DNA of 64,000 bases from Campylobacter concisus. GTDB lineage: Bacteria; Campylobacterota; Campylobacteria; Campylobacterales; Campylobacteraceae. The notes beneath the pieces were generated by a model. It ran no database searches, was not told where the DNA came from, and saw only the letters and a program-made list of their open reading frames with translations. The stretch spans positions 620,001 through 684,000 of the forward strand of contig NZ_CP049264.1 of assembly GCF_003048875.2 (NCBI RefSeq). The letters run 5' to 3'. A program made the position numbers and the translations under genes. This document shows, one piece after another, positions 35,470 through 47,237 of the stretch (positions are counted from its first letter, which is position 1; each line of letters opens with the position of its first letter).

Positions 35470-35546
35470 GGGCCTATAGCTCAGCTGGTTAGAGTGCACC
35501 CCTGATAAGGGTGAGGTCACAAGTTCAAGTCTTGTTAGGCCCACCA
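35470..35546 (+). tRNA. tRNA-Ile (GAT)
   Basis: 77-nt cloverleaf in the 16S-23S spacer: acceptor GGGCCTA/TAGGCCC, anticodon loop CTGATAA with anticodon GAT, T-loop TTCAAGT, CCA encoded. Confidence 0.97.
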
Positions 35547-35558
35547 GAGAATTTAATT

Positions 35559-35634
35559 GGGGAATTAGCTCAGCTGGGAGAGCGCCTGCTTTGCACGCAG
35601 GAGGTCAGCGGTTCGATCCCGCTATTCTCCACCA
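35559..35634 (+). tRNA. tRNA-Ala (TGC)
   Basis: 76-nt cloverleaf: acceptor GGGGAAT, anticodon loop TTTGCAC with anticodon TGC, T-arm GGTTCGATCC, CCA encoded. The order Ile then Ala follows 16S. Confidence 0.97.
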
Positions 35635-36065
35635 TAAAATAGTTTAACACTAAAAGTCTATATTAAGTGTTTTTAAAAACATTTACTTTAGACTTTTAAA
35701 CGTCTTAATCTTTATTGATTACGAAGTTGCCGAAAGCAACTTTGTGCTTTAGGGGTTTCCAAAGGGTGTAACTCTTTGGTCGTAAAGACTAGCTTGCTAG
35801 TCTGCGAAGTCTAAATGTTCTTTTAATTAATATTGTTAATAGTCACAAGCAAGTTTTAAAAACAATTTTACAGGACTTGTTAAAGATTTAAATTTCTATT
35901 CTCTTTGCATTTAATGCAAAAGTTTGACATCACAATCTATTTAGGATTTAAAACTTATCTAAATAGTAGTCAATGCTTTCCGTCTTGAGAGTTAGAATTT
36001 AAATGTAGTAACATAAAGTTATCTTTAACAAGGAAGTGATGCGAATTAGAATAATCTAATATAGA
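35635..36065 (+). other. 16S-23S spacer after the tRNAs
   Basis: About 430 bases without a gene. It holds a short perfect hairpin GACTAGC-TT-GCTAGTC (35787-35802), the boxA-like TGTTCTTTTAA (35816-35826) and the left arm of the 23S processing stem (36020-36042). The rest is AT-rich. Confidence 0.6.
36020..36042 (+). repeat. Left arm of the pre-23S processing stem
   Basis: 23 bases complementary, with one G-U pair, to 38978-39000. The two bracket the 23S gene and would form the double-stranded RNase III substrate. Confidence 0.8.
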
Positions 36066-38971
<2,906 letters not shown>

Positions 38972-38977
38972 TAATAA

Positions 38978-39000
38978 GCATCACTTCCTTGTTAAGGATA
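38978..39000 (+). repeat. Right arm of the pre-23S processing stem
   Basis: Complement of 36020-36042, a few bases after the 23S 3' end. Confidence 0.8.
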
Positions 39001-39060
39001 AAAACTTAATAAGATATGTTTTTACAAAACTTTGTTTATGACTTTTAACTTTATCTTGTA

Positions 39061-39103
39061 GTGTTAAATAAGAGATTTATCTAGTATATCTTTTATTTAA
39101 CAC
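39061..39103 (+). repeat. Processing hairpin directly before 5S
   Basis: GTGTTAAATAAGAGAT (39061-39076) pairs over 16 positions, one of them G-U, with 39088-39103. The arm ends one base before the 5S gene, so it probably sets 5S maturation. Confidence 0.65.
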
Positions 39104-39223
39104 TGCCCGTGACTATACAGACGAGGAAACGCCTTGCTCCATCTCGAACCAAGAAGCTAAGCTCGTCCTGGCTGATGATACTCTCCCTTACTGGGATGTT
39201 GGAAAAGTAGGTCGTTGCGGGCT
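39104..39223 (+). rRNA. rrf: 5S ribosomal RNA
   Basis: About 119 nt. Terminal stem TGCCCG/CGGGC, conserved CATCTCGAACC-type loop (CTCCATCTCGAACCAAGAAG) and GGTCG near the 3' end. A TTTGTTTT tract follows at once and may end the operon. Confidence 0.95.
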
Positions 39224-39229
39224 TTGTTT

Positions 39230-39841
39230 TATCTGCTTTAATTTCATATTATTAATCCTGGTTTTTATTAGTGTTATTTCTTGTCTAAGTATAAAATATT
39301 AAATTTTCTTTTTTTAATTAGGTTTTATTGATTAAATGTAGTAAATTTTTTATATTTGTTTTTATGTTGTTGGGTTACCTTAATCGCATTATTTTAAGTT
39401 AAAATAAAAATCTCTAAAATTTAGATATATTTTGGCATATTTACATCTACTTGTAGTAGCAAGATATAAAGTTTCAGTTGAAGATTTATATACCATTTAT
39501 ATAAAATTACTATTAGTGCAAATTTATTTTTTAGAAGGTCTTGTGCTATTGTAAGCCTTGATTATTCAGACATATTTCTAATAATCAGATTAAAATTATA
39601 TTTTTATCTAGTTTGTTAAACTTTAAATAATATATTATTAGTTTATTTTGTAAAACAACCTTTTGGCTATTTAAACATATGTCTCTTGCTATTATATTTT
39701 AGTATACTAATTTTCAAAACTTTATAAAAAATCAATTTTGTTTATTCCTATAAATTTGATTTTTTATATTGCTGATATTGCTTTACTATTATTTAAATAA
39801 TTTATTCTTAACTTCTAATAATTTTTTGAGTTTATTTTACT
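39230..39841. other. AT-rich gene-free stretch after the rRNA operon
   Basis: About 610 bases of very AT-rich DNA with no open frame of usable length, no tRNA and no clear repeat. It holds many T-runs, which could end rRNA transcription. I see nothing else in it. Confidence 0.6.
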
Positions 39842-40636
39842 TTATTGTTTTTTTATACATTTTGCACGAAGTTCATCACTTAAGAACTCTGGTTTGATTT
39901 CACAAAGTTCTATTTCTTGGTAGCTTTCATCAAATGCTTTTGTGTTGACGAGCAGATTCATATAGTACTTTGCAGAATAAAGTTTTTTTAGGTTATGCTG
40001 TACAAAGATATTATCAAGTCCAGCAAATTCATCATCGTATTGTCTTATCTTTTCAAGGATGCTTACGATTGGATGCTTGTCCATCTTTTCTGATTTAATC
40101 AGCACAGTGTGTAGGCTTTTCCAAAAATCGTCTTTAGCGATAATATATTGTTTGTATGCCTCGTTTCCAAAAAGTGCTATTTCCTTAGCCTTTTTAGTCT
40201 CTCTTGGTCTATTGTTCTCGATATATCCAAGTTTATTTTGTATGATAAAAAGTTCATTTGTATGCCCACAAGAAACATCTTTGCAAACTCTTAAGTTCTT
40301 GTAGTCTTTTAAAGTCTTGAGATAATCATTGCTAGACATGGCAAGATTTAAAAGGTAGGATGCTCTATCATTCCATTTTTGTAAGTAGAGTCTGTCTAAT
40401 GTTTTTTGGTTTTTTCCATCAGTTTCTATATATGTTGCAGCATATTTTATACGTTCAGTTGCCAAAAAAGTATCTAAAAATTCTTTTTGCTTTTCCGAAG
40501 ATAGACGTTTTAGTTCAGGTAAATTTGTAATTTTTTCTTGTAATTCTTTTGCTTTTGTGTCTAGTTCTATTGCTTTATCAGAAGCGAACAAAGTACTAAG
40601 TACTACAAAAGTCATTAATAAGAATATTCTTTTCAT
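39842..40636 (-). CDS. Secreted protein of unknown function
   Basis: 264 residues with a signal peptide ending about TLFAS (residue 19). The mature protein is Lys/Glu-rich and strongly helical with four cysteines, two close together (CKDVSCGH) and two near the C-terminus. It is probably periplasmic, perhaps with disulfides. The family is not recognised. It lies between two long AT-rich gaps and is itself AT-rich, so it is possibly acquired (inference). AAAGGAT precedes the ATG. The upstream region holds a perfect palindrome, AATTTGCA-T-TGCAAATT (40694-40710). Confidence 0.75.
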   Translation of the reverse strand: MKRIFLLMTFVVLSTLFASDKAIELDTKAKELQEKITNLPELKRLSSEKQKEFLDTFLATERIKYAATYIETDGKNQKTLDRLYLQKWNDRASYLLNLAMSSNDYLKTLKDYKNLRVCKDVSCGHTNELFIIQNKLGYIENNRPRETKKAKEIALFGNEAYKQYIIAKDDFWKSLHTVLIKSEKMDKHPIVSILEKIRQYDDEFAGLDNIFVQHNLKKLYSAKYYMNLLVNTKAFDESYQEIELCEIKPEFLSDELRAKCIKKQ

Positions 40637-40693
40637 ATTGTATCCTTTGAAATTTTATGCTAATAATACCAATTATGTTATGTTGGCGCAATA

Positions 40694-40710
40694 AATTTGC
40701 ATTGCAAATT
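40694..40710. repeat. Perfect palindrome upstream of the secreted-protein gene
   Basis: Two 8-bp arms, AATTTGCA and TGCAAATT, with one base between, about 60 bases from the start at 40636. Operator-like. Confidence 0.35.
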
Positions 40711-40870
40711 AAAAGGTTTCATTAAATTTATCAAATTACATACTTAAAGTCAAACTAAGTATCCTAATTTGCACTGTGGCTGACTTTTTTTGGCAGTTCT
40801 TATATATTTTTTAGTTAGTTAATTTTAGTCTTTTAATGTTGATCTTTTCAAAGTTTAATTTTTAAAACAT

Positions 40871-41695
40871 TTATCCCACCTTTATAAAATTCTCTTGATT
40901 TTTAAAGAATGGTTTTAGCCCCTCGTAGGCTGCTTGGATTTTTTTAAATTTAGCGTTGTATTCGTTTTTGATGCTTTCGCTCTTGCTTGAGTGCCTATCT
41001 GGGTGGTAAATTTTAGCAAGGGCTAGGTAGCTATCTCTTACAGTTTCGAAGCTGTCGCTATTTGAGCAGCCTAAAATTTCAAAATTTTCTTCTAGTAAAT
41101 TTGCCAAAGCGCTGAAACGACTTTTAAATTTGGCTGAGTTTTGAACCTTGTAGTTTCTTTTGAACTCTTTAAATTTGACTTCATTGTAGTTAAAATTTAC
41201 TATAAATTTTAGATGTTCGCGTCTTGAAATGATCTCTTCTATCAAGTCAAAGTCGCTATCTTTTTTTATCTTTAGGCTAAATTTATGATTTTTCTCGTCA
41301 AATTTAGACTCATTGCCTTTAAAATTTTGCAAAATGTAGCTAGCAAAAGCTCTTGGAGTGTTATTTAGCGTAAAGATCATCTCGTCGTTAAGAAAGTCGA
41401 TGTCGATGTTGTAGATGTTTGTCAGAGCGTTTCTTTGCACTAAAGATAGTTTTATGGTTTTGTATTTTGCAAAGGTCACGTCAAGCTCATTGCCCTGTTT
41501 TTCATAGAGTTTTTTTATAAATTTTAAAAAGCATTTTCGCTGTGGGATCTCGCTCTCTTCATAAAAAGAGATGATCTTGTCTTTGTTTGCTAGTGTTTTT
41601 GTGAAATTTTTACTTATCAGTGCGCGAAGCTCGCAAAAAAGAGCGTCACTATCGGTTAAAATGCTTAAAGATTCTAAAGTTTGGGTTATATTCAT
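40871..41695 (-). CDS. J-domain (DnaJ-like) protein
   Basis: 274 residues. The last 65 residues form a J-domain (ILGCSNSDSFETVRDSYLALAK, then HPD in IYHPDRHSS), which stimulates the ATPase of DnaK-type chaperones. The first ~200 residues are a helical/beta region of unknown fold, so it is a C-terminal-J class protein, not DnaJ itself. The start at 41695 is chosen because GGAG lies six bases upstream; an in-frame ATG at 41707 has no such site. The next small gene upstream is read in the same direction. Confidence 0.87.
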   Translation of the reverse strand: MNITQTLESLSILTDSDALFCELRALISKNFTKTLANKDKIISFYEESEIPQRKCFLKFIKKLYEKQGNELDVTFAKYKTIKLSLVQRNALTNIYNIDIDFLNDEMIFTLNNTPRAFASYILQNFKGNESKFDEKNHKFSLKIKKDSDFDLIEEIISRREHLKFIVNFNYNEVKFKEFKRNYKVQNSAKFKSRFSALANLLEENFEILGCSNSDSFETVRDSYLALAKIYHPDRHSSKSESIKNEYNAKFKKIQAAYEGLKPFFKNQENFIKVG

Positions 41696-41745
41696 GGGTT
41701 TCTCCATTCAAAATATCCCTATTTAAAGCAACTAGCGTTCCAAAG

Positions 41746-41931
41746 TTAAATTTTCCTGATATTGCTATCTTTTGTATATGCCAAAAACTCATCTCTTAGC
41801 TTTTGTTCTTTGTGTAAGATCGCCTCCTCTTTTGTATGAGAAATGGCCTCTTTTTGGGGCTTTTTAGCCACGCCTTGCTCTTTTGCAAGCTCTTTTTTGA
41901 TCTCTTTTAGACTATCGAAAAAATCGTTCAT
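41746..41931 (-). CDS. Small charged protein
   Basis: 61 residues, Lys/Glu-rich, probably one or two helices (DFFDSLKEIKKELAKEQG, then HKEQKLRDEFLAYTK). It is supported as a gene by the strong ribosome-binding site AAAGGAG before the ATG and by its place directly upstream of the J-domain gene, with which it is likely co-transcribed. Function unknown. Confidence 0.65.
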   Translation of the reverse strand: MNDFFDSLKEIKKELAKEQGVAKKPQKEAISHTKEEAILHKEQKLRDEFLAYTKDSNIRKI

Positions 41932-42040
41932 TTTTGCTCCTTTTGCTCAAAGGATTTTACTAAAAAGGTTATAAATTTAAAATGAATACAATCTCTTTTT
42001 AAGGAAAGTTTGGTTAATATCACAACTTAATTTTTCATGT

Positions 42041-42117
42041 GCGCTCGTAGCTCAGCTGGATAGAGCATTTGATTGCGGTTCAAAAGGTCAGAGATTCGAA
42101 TTCTCTCGGGCGCACCA
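42041..42117 (+). tRNA. tRNA-Arg (GCG)
   Basis: 77-nt cloverleaf: acceptor GCGCTCG paired to CGGGCGC (one G-T), D-arm GCTC-AGCTGGATA-GAGC, anticodon stem TTTGA/TCAAA with loop TTGCGGT giving anticodon GCG, T-arm AGAGA-TTCGAAT-TCTCT, CCA encoded. It reads CGC (and CGU by wobble). Confidence 0.95.
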
Positions 42118-42158
42118 TCCTTTTCTCCCCAAATTTTATTTTCAGACCACTTTTGAGC

Positions 42159-42890
42159 TTAGTTAAATTTATAAAAAACTCTATTTAGATATAGCCCTTC
42201 AGCAGGTGCTGGTATGCGAGTTATGGCAGGACGTCCATTTAGCGAAGCTTTGATGAGCTCGCTGCCGTCTTTTTGCTTTAGCGCCTTTAATAAATTTGCA
42301 ACCATTAGCCGCACCTGGCCACGTAAAAAACCATTTGCTTTAAAAACAATGATAGTTTGCTCTTTGTATGCGTAGCAAAACGCTTTGTAAATTTCTCGCA
42401 CTGGGCTTTTTGTGTCGCTTCCGGTTTTCATATATGCGCTAAAATCATGCTCGCCTATAAAATTTCGCAAAATTTTATTTGCTTTTTTGATATCAAATTT
42501 GGGCAAAAATACCTTGTAGTTTGAGCTAAAAACATCAAATTTACCGTGATCTATCACATATCTATACGACCTTGCGACCGCGTCATATCTCGCTTGAAAG
42601 CTATCATCTACCAAATTTATACGTTTTATGTGAATGCTCGGGTGTGCGTGGTGGTTTATAAGATCTTGTAGGCGATTTAAATCTTTAAAGTGATCGCCGC
42701 AAACGACGCTTGAGCTTTGGTTGTTTGCATGCACGCTTTTATCGGTGCGCGAGCTAGAGATCACTCTTTCAAAAATGCCAACGTGAGCTAGGGCACGCGC
42801 AAGCTCATCTTCTACGCCGTTTTCATGCGGCTGGGTCTGCGAGCCTTGAAATTTCGAGCCATCGTAGCTGTAGATTAGCTGAATTTTCAT
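42159..42890 (-). CDS. truA: tRNA pseudouridine synthase A
   Basis: 243 residues. It converts uridines 38-40 of the tRNA anticodon arm to pseudouridine. The catalytic Asp is in SSRTDKSVHA, and QLIYSYDGSKFQGSQ at the start is the family signature; RGQVRLMVANLL is the expected C-terminal block. It overlaps the end of lptF by one base and is the last gene of the long minus-strand run beginning at glmU. From memory the same order (Cj0820-Cj0827) occurs in C. jejuni. Confidence 0.94.
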   Translation of the reverse strand: MKIQLIYSYDGSKFQGSQTQPHENGVEDELARALAHVGIFERVISSSRTDKSVHANNQSSSVVCGDHFKDLNRLQDLINHHAHPSIHIKRINLVDDSFQARYDAVARSYRYVIDHGKFDVFSSNYKVFLPKFDIKKANKILRNFIGEHDFSAYMKTGSDTKSPVREIYKAFCYAYKEQTIIVFKANGFLRGQVRLMVANLLKALKQKDGSELIKASLNGRPAITRIPAPAEGLYLNRVFYKFN

Positions 42891-43918
42891 CAGTATCTTC
42901 GTGTGATCTTGGCTCTATAAAGCAAGACGCCAGCTAGTAAAAATACGAAAAATATGAGTGGTATCGCAAGCGCTGGCTTTGATGAAAAGAGCATTATGAG
43001 CGTAAAATATCCAAATAAAACGCCAAAAGTGCCCACATAGACCATGCCCTTTTCATATCTATACGTGACGATGCCAAGGCTGATCGCAAAGAGCGTGCTA
43101 GCAAGCGGGAAGAGGGCCACTAGGACGTAGGTGCTAAGGTCTTTTCGGCGTTTATCGCTGCTAGCTGCATCCATCCAGTACTCTTTGATGCTTCCAACGT
43201 CGCTTATCTCCTCGCTTTGTGCGGTTCTTATCTTCATTGATTTGAAGTTGCTTTGATGATAAATTTCATCTCTGATATCATACATTTTGCCCTCGTTTAA
43301 AGATAGCTCTACGCTTTGACCCATGTTTATGATCTTTGCGTTTTTGGCGGTTATTAGGCGCTGTGAGTCTTTGACAAAGGGGTTAAACATCACGATATCT
43401 TTGTAGGTCGTGCCATTTTTGTCTTCACTTTCGCTGCCCACATAGACCATCCAGTCGGAGAATTTTTGTCCAAACTGGGTTGGCTTTAAATTTAGCTTAG
43501 CAACCGTCTTTTTATAGTCGATGAAATTTGCATTTAGCTGGGCGGCTATTGGTATCATGACGATAGCAACTATCAGCAAGGCAGCGCTTAAAAGGGCTGA
43601 AAAAGCTAAGAAAAATCTTGCGATCTTATTTGGCGAGCCACCAAGTGTGAATATAACGATGCTTTCATTCTCTTTTGAGAGCCTAAAGAGCGTCATCGCA
43701 AGTGAGACGAAAAACGCGATAGGCACGACAAAGAGCAGCACGCGTGGGAGCATAAATGAGTAGAGTTTAAAGAGCTCGCCAAAGCTGATCTCGATGTATG
43801 AGGTGATACGCGCGATCTGGATGAAAAAGGCGATCGACATGATCAAAAAAAGCGTACTAAATAGCGATGCGAACGTGCCTAAAAAGTTAAACAAAAGATA
43901 TTTATTTACTCTACTCAT
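42890..43918 (-). CDS. lptF: LptF/LptG-family LPS export permease
   Basis: 342 residues with the YjgP/YjgQ layout: three membrane helices at each end around a periplasmic beta-jellyroll domain (about 125-250). It forms the inner-membrane part of the Lpt machine that moves LOS/LPS to the outer membrane, powered by LptB. The cytoplasmic coupling region SKENESIVIFTLGGSPNKI is where LptB would dock. Only one member lies here; the partner permease must be elsewhere. It overlaps pilD by eight bases. Confidence 0.88.
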   Translation of the reverse strand: MSRVNKYLLFNFLGTFASLFSTLFLIMSIAFFIQIARITSYIEISFGELFKLYSFMLPRVLLFVVPIAFFVSLAMTLFRLSKENESIVIFTLGGSPNKIARFFLAFSALLSAALLIVAIVMIPIAAQLNANFIDYKKTVAKLNLKPTQFGQKFSDWMVYVGSESEDKNGTTYKDIVMFNPFVKDSQRLITAKNAKIINMGQSVELSLNEGKMYDIRDEIYHQSNFKSMKIRTAQSEEISDVGSIKEYWMDAASSDKRRKDLSTYVLVALFPLASTLFAISLGIVTYRYEKGMVYVGTFGVLFGYFTLIMLFSSKPALAIPLIFFVFLLAGVLLYRAKITRRY

Positions 43919-44699
43919 AAATGAACCTTAAAATTTCTAAAATTTGCCCATCAAAAGCGTAGGTTATAAGCAGTCCTAGGCTTAAAAATGGCACAAAGGC
44001 TAGCTCGTAGCCCTTTTTGCGAACGAGCGCATAGACTGGGAGCGTAAGAAGTGCCGCCAGATAGATCGCCACAAGGGCTAGCTTGGCTGGCAAAATGGCT
44101 CCAATGATCGCTGCGATAAATATGTCGGCACTGCCCATGGCTTCGCGCTTCATCGCATAGCTCACGACAAATCTCAGCACCCAAAAGATAAATCCAAAGA
44201 GGATTAAATTTAAAATTTGAGCAAAATTTCCTTTAAAGATAAAAAGTAGCAGGGCATAGGCAAATGCAAAAAATAGCGCTGTAAAAAGAAGCGCATCTGG
44301 CACGGCTTTATACCTTATGTCTATGACGCTAAGGGCTAGTAGCATGATAAAGCAAAGCCCTAAAAATAGCGCATAAAGCAGAGTTTCTACGCTTAAAATT
44401 TCGCCGCACTCTTTAAAAAAACAGATCAGGAAAAGCAATCCAGAAGCTAACTCAACTAGCGGATAGACAAGGCTTATCTTTTGCTTGCAAAAGGCGCATT
44501 TGCCGCCTAAAAATAGCCATGAAAAAAGTGGGATATTGTGATAAAAATTTAGCTTGTGAGAGCATTTTGGACAGTGTGAGGCTGGGAAATTTATACTTTC
44601 ATTTCGTGGCAAGCGGTATATCAGCACATTTGAAAATGACCCCACGCAGATGCCAAAAACAAAAGCAAAAACGGCAAAAAAGATGACCAAAATATCCAT
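43911..44699 (-). CDS. pilD: Type IV prepilin peptidase / N-methyltransferase
   Basis: 262-residue polytopic inner-membrane protein. Two CxxC pairs (CPKCSHKL, CAFCKQKI) form the zinc-binding cytoplasmic loop of the full-length bifunctional type. The aspartic protease residues are in DIRYKAVPD and in MGSADIF, the second being the GxGD-like site with Ala in place of the last Gly. It cuts and methylates pilin leaders such as the one at 32855. Cytoplasmic methylase signature RLPRNESINFPASHCPKC is present. Confidence 0.93.
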   Translation of the reverse strand: MDILVIFFAVFAFVFGICVGSFSNVLIYRLPRNESINFPASHCPKCSHKLNFYHNIPLFSWLFLGGKCAFCKQKISLVYPLVELASGLLFLICFFKECGEILSVETLLYALFLGLCFIMLLALSVIDIRYKAVPDALLFTALFFAFAYALLLFIFKGNFAQILNLILFGFIFWVLRFVVSYAMKREAMGSADIFIAAIIGAILPAKLALVAIYLAALLTLPVYALVRKKGYELAFVPFLSLGLLITYAFDGQILEILRFIYE

Positions 44700-44706
44700 T
44701 ATCTAA

Positions 44707-45378
44707 CTAAACCCCGCCAAATCTTCGCTCTATATCTTTAAATTTAGCAACGATGCTTGCAAGCTCATCCTTGCCAAAGTCAGGCCAAAGTGTCGGCGTG
44801 AAAAATAGCTCCGCATAGCTTGCCTGCCAGAGCATGAAATTTGAAAGCCTGCTTTCGCCCCCAGTTCTAATGAGAAGATCCACTGGCTCACTCTCATCAA
44901 GTGCCGCATTTAGGCTCGCTTCATCTATCTCGCAGCCTTTTAAATTTAGTTTTCGCACAGCTCTTATGATCTCATCTTTTGAGCCGTAGTTTATAGCTAA
45001 ATTTAAAAGTAAATTTGTATTTTCCCTTGTCGCGTTTTTGGTGATCTCTATCTCATTTTTTAGCTCGTCACTAAATGGCGAGATATCGCCGATCGTGTTA
45101 AATTTGATCCCATTTTTTATAAAATCATCACGCTTTAAAAGAAGAAATTTTTTAAGCAAATTCATCAAAAAATCAACCTCTTTTTGCGGTCTTTTCCAGT
45201 TTTCGGTGCTAAATGCGTAAAGGCTTAAAATTTTCACCCCATTATCGATGCAAAATTCGCACATATCGCTCACCACATTTGCTCCAGCCTCGTGCCCATT
45301 TGTCCGCAAAAATCCACGCTTTTTCGCCCAGCGTCCATTGCCGTCCATGATGATAGCGAGGTGGTTAAGTTTGTTCAA
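44707..45378 (-). CDS. uppS: Undecaprenyl diphosphate synthase
   Basis: 223 residues. It adds isoprene units to make the C55 lipid carrier for peptidoglycan and surface glycans. LAIIMDGNGRWAKKRG at the start contains the catalytic Asp and diphosphate-binding Arg; SLYAFSTENWKRP and DLLIRTGGESRLSNFMLWQ are the other conserved blocks. It is a little shorter than the E. coli enzyme, as usual in this group. It abuts the hypothetical gene upstream with three bases between them. Confidence 0.96.
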   Translation of the reverse strand: MNKLNHLAIIMDGNGRWAKKRGFLRTNGHEAGANVVSDMCEFCIDNGVKILSLYAFSTENWKRPQKEVDFLMNLLKKFLLLKRDDFIKNGIKFNTIGDISPFSDELKNEIEITKNATRENTNLLLNLAINYGSKDEIIRAVRKLNLKGCEIDEASLNAALDESEPVDLLIRTGGESRLSNFMLWQASYAELFFTPTLWPDFGKDELASIVAKFKDIERRFGGV

Positions 45379-45381
45379 TAT

Positions 45382-46068
45382 CTAGCCTTTAAAGTCAATT
45401 ATCTGCTCTTTTTTGCTCCAAAGAGCGCTTACGTTTTGCACCAAAACTGCGGCGCTGAATTCGCTTTTTAGCAAGCTCGCGACGTTGCTAAATGGAGTTG
45501 TGATCTCACACAAAATTTCATCTTTAAATTTAAAAATAAGCGGCGCAAAATTTGAAAAAACAAGAAAAATTCTCATCTCATTTGCCTCTTTTTTAAGCTG
45601 AAAAATGCCGTTTGTGCCGCTATACACAAATGGTATATGCACGACGTTTTCTTGTAGAGCAAAGAGCATTTTTGCTAGCACTCTCATCTCATCTTTTGTT
45701 TTAACTTCGCTTAAGTTTTTAAATAAATAGTTGTAAAGCCACGATAAATTCTCATTTTTTACCAAATTTTCTATCAAATTTAGCCCGTCAGCCAAAACGT
45801 CCTCATCTAAAATTTTTGGTTTTTCGTATAAATTTTTTATGACGATGTTTTCGCCCTGACTATGCACCTCGCCCCAGTATCTAGAGCCCACGTTTAGCTC
45901 TTTTACGCTTTTTGTGTTTAAATTTCTATTTGCGAAATTTAAGATATATCTGTTAAAGCCGACCTTTTGGCTCACCAAAATGCTAAGCGGCAAGGACGAA
46001 TTTATCGCTACTAGCGGAGCTTGGCTGTTTTTTGCTATCTTTTGGACGCGTGAGATCTGCTCTATCAT
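45382..46068 (-). CDS. Conserved hypothetical protein between coaBC and uppS
   Basis: 228 residues, soluble, no signal peptide. The first ~70 residues look like a small beta barrel (GFNRYILNFANRNLNTKSV, VGSRYWGEV), followed by a helical part and a beta-rich end. This gene keeps its place between coaBC and uppS in relatives (from memory). It overlaps coaBC by four bases (ATGA type), so it is co-translated. I do not know its function; a flagellar or cell-wall link would be a guess. Confidence 0.8.
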   Translation of the reverse strand: MIEQISRVQKIAKNSQAPLVAINSSLPLSILVSQKVGFNRYILNFANRNLNTKSVKELNVGSRYWGEVHSQGENIVIKNLYEKPKILDEDVLADGLNLIENLVKNENLSWLYNYLFKNLSEVKTKDEMRVLAKMLFALQENVVHIPFVYSGTNGIFQLKKEANEMRIFLVFSNFAPLIFKFKDEILCEITTPFSNVASLLKSEFSAAVLVQNVSALWSKKEQIIDFKG

Positions 46069-47237
46069 AAATTTGCTGCTAGCTCCACGATGCGCCCTGC
46101 GATCTCATCTTTTGAGGCAAGCGGCAGCAGGGTTTCACCGCCACTTGTAATGAAATTTACCTCGTTTTGCTCACTTGCAAAGCCATTTTTTTCGCCCAAG
46201 ATATTTAGACAAACTGCGTCAAGCGCTTTTTTTTCTAACATCGATCTAGCGCTTTTTAGAGCGCTCTCGCTTGAAATTTCAAGCTTAAAGCCGATCTTTT
46301 TACATTTAAACTCTTTTAAGCTTTGCAAAATATCGACATTTCTCTTTAGGCTTAAATTTAAGCTCTCTTTAACGTCCTCTTTTTTTATCTTGCCATCTAT
46401 CTTTGTCGGTACAAAATCGCTCACCGCAGCGCACATTACAAGTAAATTTGCCTCCTCGCACTCGCTCTTGCAAAGCTCTAAAAGCTCGCTACTTGAGCTA
46501 AATTTAAGACACTCAAATGGTTCGCTACTAGTTTCAAAGCTAGCAAGCAGTTTTACCTCCGCACCTGCGCAGTAAAAGGCTCTAGCCAAGGCTCTTGCCA
46601 TCTTGCCGCTTGAGAAATTTGTAATGGCTCTTACATCATCTATCTTTTCGGTTGTCGCGCCGCCTGTGATCACCACTTTTTTGCCTGCAAAAAGTGGCTT
46701 GCTAAGCCTTTTTATGGCAGCCTCTACTATCACCTCAGGGTTTGCTAAAGCACCCTTGCCAACGTCACCACAAGCTAGAGTTTTAAGCACTGGCTCAACC
46801 ACTAAAGCGCCGTTTTTCTTTAAAATTTCAAGCGAATTTTGCGTCGCAAAATGCTCGATCATATTGTTATTTGCAGCTGGGGCAACGACCAAAGGCACGT
46901 GTGAGGCGGCGATTAGCGTTTGCATGAAGACATTGTCACAGATGCCAGCTGTTAGCTTATTTATCGTATTTACTGAGGCTGGCGCTATTAAGACTAGATC
47001 CATTTTGGAGTAGGCTATGTGATTTACACCATCTTGCCAGTTTTGCGTTTGTGAGCTTAAAATTTTATGCTCGCTTAGCGCTTCAAAGCCGCTTACACTG
47101 CAAAATTCAAGCACTCCCTCACTCAATGCCACATAAACATCAGCGCCTTGCTTTTTAAGTAGTGATAAAATTTCGTAAGCTTTATAAAAGGCGATACTAC
47201 CGCAAACAGCAAGTAAAATTTTCTTATTTTTTAACAT
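46065..47237 (-). CDS. coaBC: Bifunctional phosphopantothenoylcysteine decarboxylase/synthetase
   Basis: 390 residues. The N-terminal flavin-dependent CoaC decarboxylase has KKILLAVCGSIAFYKA, the catalytic His region NHIAYSKMDLVLIAPAS and PAANNNM; the CoaB synthetase follows with VVITGGATTEKIDDVRAITN. It makes 4'-phosphopantetheine for coenzyme A. The start at 47237 (MLKNKKILL) fits the family better than the in-frame ATG at 47261. It overlaps the glmU end by 14 bases. Confidence 0.93.
   Translation of the reverse strand: MLKNKKILLAVCGSIAFYKAYEILSLLKKQGADVYVALSEGVLEFCSVSGFEALSEHKILSSQTQNWQDGVNHIAYSKMDLVLIAPASVNTINKLTAGICDNVFMQTLIAASHVPLVVAPAANNNMIEHFATQNSLEILKKNGALVVEPVLKTLACGDVGKGALANPEVIVEAAIKRLSKPLFAGKKVVITGGATTEKIDDVRAITNFSSGKMARALARAFYCAGAEVKLLASFETSSEPFECLKFSSSSELLELCKSECEEANLLVMCAAVSDFVPTKIDGKIKKEDVKESLNLSLKRNVDILQSLKEFKCKKIGFKLEISSESALKSARSMLEKKALDAVCLNILGEKNGFASEQNEVNFITSGGETLLPLASKDEIAGRIVELAANL

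Noticed and set aside
39230-39841. CRISPR array, tRNA cluster or IS remnant in the long AT-rich gap
   Set aside because: No regularly spaced direct repeats, cloverleaf or transposase fragment could be seen; the impression of repeats comes from A/T runs.
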